A DNA stretch of 64,000 nt from Silene conica (taxonomy: Eukaryota > Streptophyta > Magnoliopsida > Caryophyllales > Caryophyllaceae): assembly GCA_029255685.2 (NCBI GenBank), contig CM055316.2:73423237-73487236 (forward strand), read 5' to 3'. Under the pieces are notes generated by a model that saw only the letters and a list, made by a program, of their open reading frames with translations, ran no database searches and was not told the DNA's origin. The position numbers and the translations under genes were made by a program. Shown piece after piece: positions 57,788 through 64,000 of the stretch (its first letter is position 1; each line of letters starts with the position of its first letter).

Positions 57788-60700
57788 TCAAATTCCCATC
57801 ATACTCATCTCGAACTCAGAAGTCATCAACTCAGAGAAGTACTTGCACAACTTTTTATTAGTTGAGCCAAAAATAATATCGTCAACATAGATCTGAACGA
57901 CTAGTAGGTCTGAGTTTTCGCTTTTAAAAAATAGGGTTTTATCCACAGACCCTCTCTTGAATCCACTCTCCAATAGGAACTTTGATAATCTGTCGTACCA
58001 TGCCCTATGTGCTTGTTTCAGGCCATAGAGAGCTTTGTCCAATTTGAATACATTATCTTTGAGTTTGCTGTCAGGAAATCCAGGAGGTTGTTCAACAAAT
58101 AATTCCTCTTGGAGATAGCCATTAAGAAATGCAGTCTTATCGTCCATCTGAAAAAGCTTCATTCCCTTGTGTGCTGCAAATGCAATGAGTAGTCTTATTG
58201 CCTCAAGACGAGCAACAGGAGCAAAGGTTTCGTCATAATCGATCCCTTCCTGTTGGTTGTATCCTTGAACTACTAGTCTGGCCTTATTTCGCACAATGAC
58301 TCCAGTGTGATCCTGTTTGTTTCTGAATACCCATCTAGTTCCAATGACAGTTCTGTCCTTAGGTCGAGGAACAAGGTGCCAAACTTTGTTTCTTTCAAAT
58401 TGCTGGAGTTCTTCTTGCATGACAACTATCCAGTCTGGTTCTGCGAGATCTTCCTTGATATTTGAAGGTTCAATGGTGGAGAGAAAGGAGTAGAATGAGC
58501 AAAAGTTATTTAAGCTCCTTCGAGTTTGAACTCCATCTGTCAGGCTTCCTATGACATTGTCCAAAGGATGAGAGCCTTTGTATCTCCAGTTCCTTGATTG
58601 ATTATTAGCATTACCTGAACTTGACTCGGGGTCTTGACTTGTTCCCCCTGAATCCAAACCTGGGTTTATAGTAGGGTCAGGTATAACTCTGGCCTCTTCC
58701 CTTTGGTTTTGATTCAAAGTTACAGCTTCATCAGCTGTAACTCTGGGTTCCAAGTCATTGGTTTGAGAGTTATTTACAGTATCATCAACTGTAGCTTCAT
58801 CGCTCGCACCATTTTCTCCCAAGTTGAGTTCATCATGAGTTCCTTGAGGTTCTCCTTCTTCAATTTCCATTTCAGGAGGATTTTCCCTTGATAACCTGAA
58901 ATCAGGTTCGTCTAGGTTTTCCTCTATATCCTGTAGTGGCTTATCGAAGACATTATTTTCGTCAAAGATAACATGAATACTTTCCTCTATGCATAAAGTA
59001 CGTTTGTTAAAAACTTTGTAGGCTTTACTATGATCTGAATATCCTATAAAGATTGCTTCATCACTTCTAGGGTCGAATTTGCTTAATCTGTTTTTACCAT
59101 TGTTGTGAACAAAGCATTTACTACCAAAACATCTTAAATGAGATATGTTTGGTTTACGGCCTCGAAGAAGTTCATAAGGTGTCTTTTTAAGGATAGGTCT
59201 AATCATAGCACGGTTATGGATATAGCAAGCTGTACTAATAGCCTCAGCCCAAAAGTTTCTAGGTAGGCCACTACAAAGAAGCATTGTTCTAGCCATGTCT
59301 TCTAGGGTTCTGTTCATTCGTTCTACGACTCCATTTTGTTGTGGGGTTCTAGGGGCCGAGAAGTTATGTCCAACACCATTGGTTTTACAGAACTCAATAA
59401 AAGCATTATTGTCGAACTCAGTTCCATGGTCAGTACGGATTGTTACTAGGTTTGATTTATATTTGTTTTGGACAAGTTTCACGAGACTAACAAATTCATC
59501 GAATGTTTCGTCTTTAGAATGAAGAAAGATTGGCCAAACAAATCTAGAGTAATCATCAACTAGAACGAAAACGTACCTGGAACCACCTCTGCTTCTTACC
59601 TTCATAGGGCCACATAGATCCATGTGTACTAGTACAAGAGCTTGTTCTGTGCTTACCACTCTTTTTGGCTTAAGGGATGATCTGACGTGTTTGCATCGTG
59701 CACATGTGTCACACATCTTTTCTTGATCAAATTTGATCTTTGGAAGACCTTCGACCAAGTCCCATCTTTTCAGCTTACTCAGAATAGGTGAGCTCATATG
59801 ACCAAATCTCTTGTGCCATAGACACGGATCATCTAACGTAACTTTCATGCATGATAGAGAATCAGTAGGTACAGCATTTAAATCAATCATATAAAAATTT
59901 TTCATCCTGTGACCTTCAAGTATTACTTTACTGGTACCTTCTAAGATTATACGACATATATCTGAATGAAAAACCACTTTGTTTCCTTTGTCGCATAATT
60001 GAGATATACTAATGAGATTGTGTTTGAGACCACTTACAAGGTATACATCATTTATAGCATGAGAGGATGAAATACCTATCTTACCAATTCCAATGATCTT
60101 TCCCTTTTTGTTATCACCGAAGGTGACCTTACCTCCGTCAAAAGGTTTTAGGGTTTGGAATAGATTCACGTTGCCTGTCATATGTCTTGAGCATCCACTG
60201 TCGAGATACCATAAGTTATTTTCCTTAGCGACAAACTGCACGAATAATTTCAAAGGCAGGATTTAGGTACCCAAGCATACTTGGGTCCTTTGTTGTTAGT
60301 AATCACAAATACATCTTCCTTTTTAACCCAAACTTGTCTTACATGGGTCTTTCTATATTGGTAGTAGTTAGGTTTTGATGTTTTTGTGTAAGTCTTAGTT
60401 TGGACTCTTGATGACCAATTTTTGTCTGTCGTTTGTTGAGTAGTTTATTTGGTTCTATTTTTCTTTTCTTCGTAATCAAATGTCATGTCGTAGAACCATC
60501 TGTGGTCAATGTTTCTTTCCTCAATTTTGTCATCATCACTATCAGAGACAGAAATAGTGTCGTTTGGAATTCCTAAGGATTTGACAAACTTTACTCCGGT
60601 TTTAAAATCTTGTGCGTGTTTTACACAGTTTTCTCGGAGGTGTCCAGTATGGCCACAATAAGTGCATATCAAATACTCAGGAAGTTCGGTATATTTTGTT

Positions 60701-62631
60701 CTTCTAAAGTCTCTGTCTGTTGGGCTTTGCTTACACTTTGAGTGATCCCTTCTTCCATAACACTCGTGACCTAAACCCATCTTCATGTTGTTGTCGGATT
60801 GTTCAGTTAGGAAGTTTAGAACGTTAGTGCTTCCTTCCCACTTATCGTGAACTTTCCGAGCATGAAGAAGGAGGTCCTTCAAGGAGTCTATTTCTTTCTT
60901 ACATTCACTGTGGTCAGTGTTGCTAGACTCTTTTAGGTTTTGAATGTCTTTATGAAAATCGGACACAATTTTGGCATGTTCCTTCTTGAATTTAGATAGA
61001 TTGAATTCTAGATCCATAATCTTGCTTTCGAGGATCTCAACTTCTTCTACATGAGTCTCATCTTCGACCATAATCGAAGATTTGGACTTTAGAAGCTCAT
61101 TAGCCTTTCTCAAATCTGAAGTTATAGCTTCATTAGCTATAACTTTGGATTGAAGCTCTTTGAGGTTGAGTTTCAGTTTTGAGGTTATAGCTTCATTAGC
61201 TATAACTTTAGACTCGTGAACCTTTTTCTCAGACATAACTGTTTCCAACTTAGCATTTGCTTCAATGCTTATTTTAGATTTCAGTTTCTTAGCTTTGGCT
61301 TTCAGAAGTTGATTTTCCTCAGCAATATCGAGGATCTGTTCCTTCAATTCATCTAACTCAAGACTTTGTTCATGACATTGGTCTAGGGTTTCCTCAAAAT
61401 ATTTAATTAACATAGCCTTAGATAGATTTTTAACTTGACTTTTGAGTTGAAGAAAATTTACCTCTTCGACATCGTCGTCTGAGTCGGATTCTCCAAGGAG
61501 ACACATATTAGATGTATCATCTTCATCATTGTCGTTTGAGATTAGATCTAGGCTGACGTTGCTTAGGCACAGGTGTGCTACCTCTTCTTCTTCGGAGTCC
61601 TCGTCATCCTCAGATTCTATTTCTCCCCAGCAAGATGCAAGCATTACTTTCTTGAACTCCGTTTTGGTCTTTTCTCTTTTTGACTTGTCTTTGATTTTGT
61701 CCTAGCTTGGACAATCCTTGATCATATGATCTTGTTGACCACACTTAAAACATCCCTTTTTAAAGAATGTTTGTTTGGAGTCAGTTTTCTTTTTGTCGAA
61801 CGTTTTGTTGTTTGGGTTTTTGTATCTACCCTTAAACACTGCCTTTTTAAAGCGTCTAGCGAATAGAACTGTTTCATCCACAAGTTCTTCTTCGCTTACT
61901 TCGCTTGTGGAGGCTTGTAAAGCGACGCCCTTTCCTTTGAGATCGTCATCATCCTTGTTTAGCATGATCTCATGAGCCATCAGAGATCCAATAAGTTCTT
62001 GGTAGGTGATCTGAGATAGATCTCTTGCTTCTTCTATAGCAGTGACCTTTGGTTGCCACTTTTTGGTGAGACTCCTGAGAATCTTTCGAATGATATACTC
62101 AGAGTCGATCTTTCTACCAAGGTTCCGCAGTTCATTAATAATACAGGAAAATCGTGTAGACATGCTATCAATAGATTCATTCTTTTCCATATTGAAAAGT
62201 TCATATCTTTGAATAAGCAAATCTATACGATGTTTCCTGACTGTGGATGTTCCTTCGTAGGCAAGTTCGAGACTATCCCATATTTCCTTAGCGGAACTAC
62301 AAGATGAGAATCTATCAAATTCTGAGGTTATCATACCATTCTGCAGGAGGCTCATAGCCTTAGAATTTTTCTCTGCAATTTTGTAGTCACTTTCCACATA
62401 ATCGCTTTCCATCTTTTCATAGGTTGTTCCATTGGCGGCGGCAACCAAGATCTTCTTTGGTTCGGTTTGGATGATCTTCCAACATTCCCAATCACATCCA
62501 TTGATGTAATGAGTCATCATATTCTTCCATAGACTGTAGTTTTTGCCATCGAAGATAAGGCACTTGAGATGCTTGGAATCCATTGTTGAAAGAGTATATA
62601 ATATAGAATCAATAGAAGGATCAAAACTCAC
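57788..62631 (-). pseudogene. SIRE-like gag-pol region of D (broken)
   Basis: Minus-strand order: gag from 62631 (CLIFDGKNYSLWKNMM, RKHRIDLLIQRYELFNM), knuckle CFKCGQQDHMIKDC near 61730; a long acidic and coiled-coil-like region with repeated ELQSKVIANEAITS words; second knuckle CTYCGHTGHLRENC near 60650; protease [14 protein letters not shown] near 60190; integrase ([35 protein letters not shown]); RT ([25 protein letters not shown] near 57870). This is the Copia order with SIRE-type gag. No RNase H is recognised. About three interruptions. Confidence 0.88.
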
Positions 62632-62653
62632 GCGGCTAGGCGATCAAGAGCAC

Positions 62654-62668
62654 GAGGCTCTGATACCA
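62654..62668 (-). other. Primer-binding site of D (tRNA-Met type)
   Basis: On the minus strand TGGTATCAGAGCC follows the LTR end by two bases. Confidence 0.88.
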
Positions 62669-62670
62669 AT

Positions 62671-64000
62671 TGAAGAGTCTATTGATATAATATACTCAAG
62701 AAGGGGGGGGGGGGGGTTGAATTGAGTATGCCTTCTTTTTAAATCTTCTTCGATGTGTGTATGGTTGTATGATGATCTTCGAGTAAAACAAATAATAAAG
62801 AGAGACACAATATTTTTGAAGTGGTTCAGTCTCACACTTTGAGACCTACGTCCACTATTCTCGATTAATAAAATTAGTATCAACTCTGAATTACAATTTT
62901 ATCAACCCTACTCGTGCAACTTTGATGTTAGTCGCAACTCTATCTAGATACCGTTAAATATCTAGCTATGACAAATACCGTTAAATATTTGCCTTACAAT
63001 GAGTACCGCTAAATACTCGTTTTATCTTAAGTTAATAAGATAAAGTCTTCGATGTTTCTTGATGTCACAATGTCGAATGAATAAGATCAATGCTTGAGCA
63101 CTTGAATCTTGAATCGGATATGACAATGAAAAGCTCGAACCTTGAAGAACACGATCGGCGGTTTCTCTCTCTCGATTTTCGTGAATATATGTAAGTGTAT
63201 TTCCTGTATATTAATGTGTCATAGGTAGTCTATTTATATAGAATATATATCTAGGTAATTAAAATCCTAGATGATTTAGGAATATTACTAAAACTAGAAT
63301 ACTAGTCTTTTAGTAATACTACCTTAAATCTAATCTTAATATATTTAGGAAAGATTTAATAATATACTATAAGTGTTATATAAGGAATTAATTTCCTAAT
63401 TTATATTTAGGAAAGATCTTTATATAATAAACAAATAGTATCCTTATGAAAACAACTTCCTAAACCATGTCAAAGATAATAAAATATATTATCACAATAT
63501 AATCTAGTTTGTTTAGGACATTAAATAAATACATAATATTTACTTAAATTAATCCCAAACGACTTATGGAACGTGCCATAGTACACGTTTTCCAAAATCG
63601 TTTTCAAACCGTATATAGATTATATTATTTGACAATTATGATTATATAAAAATCCTTAGTTTATTTAGTAATAAATAATTATCTCATAAGAAAATTATTT
63701 ATTCCTATCTAACTAAAAGATATTTTATATAATCCTATTAAGATTAATAATTCCATATCAATAATAGAATACCATTTAACCATTAATTGTCCATAATGAT
63801 TTTGGAAACTAAAATCGTTTCAACCAATCACATATATATCGATCATTTCTTCATAATATAGAGTTATAGCTACGAGCTATAACTTGAATCAATCTTGTAC
63901 TAAAGCTATAGTTGATAAGTATAACTTTATTTCTTTAGGCGCGCTTGAGATCTTCTATCAACCTTCGACTTAGTCAATTCATTGACTAACATACTTGAAT
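62671..64000 (-). repeat. 5' LTR of D, cut by window edge
   Basis: It carries the G-tract (62703-62716, 14 G) with arms ATACTCAA 62692-62699 and TTGAGTAT 62722-62729. By comparison with the other copy, about 155 bp remain beyond 64000. Confidence 0.9.

Larger units (their letters stand above)
46702..64000 (-). mobile_element. Element D: SIRE-like Copia retrotransposon, extends past window
   Basis: On the minus strand: 5' LTR from beyond 64000 to 62671, primer site 62654-62668, gag and pol 62631-57788, non-coding 57787-57142 with polypurine tract, 3' LTR 57141-46702. The 3' LTR is split by element E. SIRE character comes from the gag type, a long charged region with a second zinc knuckle, and [14 protein letters not shown]. 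It is broken, with about three interruptions. Its left end lies in the LINE. Confidence 0.88.

Overview
This is nuclear DNA of a flowering plant, probably a eudicot. Nearly every base belongs to a transposable element. The evidence is the mix of plant-specific lineages: SIRE-like and Tork/Angela-like Copia, Tekay/Del-like chromovirus and Athila-like Gypsy, L1-type LINEs, a CACTA end, and a CC-NBS-LRR resistance-gene segment. I see no complete host gene, no tRNA or rRNA gene and no CRISPR array. The species cannot be named from the sequence.

Layout. 1-869 is a minus-strand Copia LTR of the same family as element C below. 870-7737 is element F, a Tekay-like element with a 3.3 kb non-coding interior, joined to a CACTA end (7738-8001). 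8002-9981 is unassigned or LINE-like DNA holding a SIRE-like solo LTR (8589-9699, target duplication AAAAT). 9982-12040 is a Gypsy solo LTR (target duplication CTTTA).

From 12151 onward one minus-strand LINE has been opened by three large insertions: Athila-like B (12687-36463), Tork-like C (37384-46108, duplication ACAAC) and SIRE-like D (46702 to beyond the window). Two of these carry further insertions. Chromovirus A (22200-35566) lies in B's 3' LTR, and Copia E (47245-56527, duplication CTTAA) lies in D's 3' LTR. A's own 3' LTR contains a 2.5 kb NLR segment bracketed by a 540 bp direct repeat of LTR sequence.

The most interesting layer is non-coding architecture. (1) The chromovirus LTRs carry about ten tandem units that share a constant core but have different, internally complementary flanks, as in an array of hairpins with variable stems. 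(2) Two unrelated families, Athila-like B and Copia C, share a paired GGTCG(A/G)(C/T)CGACC-type 12-mer. Its two halves are spaced 9 nt apart, a 21 nt period, in almost every case. (3) The LTRs of C and E share a nested stem with five compensatory base-pair differences, and C's LTR adds a run of short perfect inverted repeats. (4) SIRE-like LTRs end in a G-tract enclosed by arms that differ in sequence between families but stay complementary. All LTR elements are described as fossils. C and E look whole or nearly so, and the others are broken.
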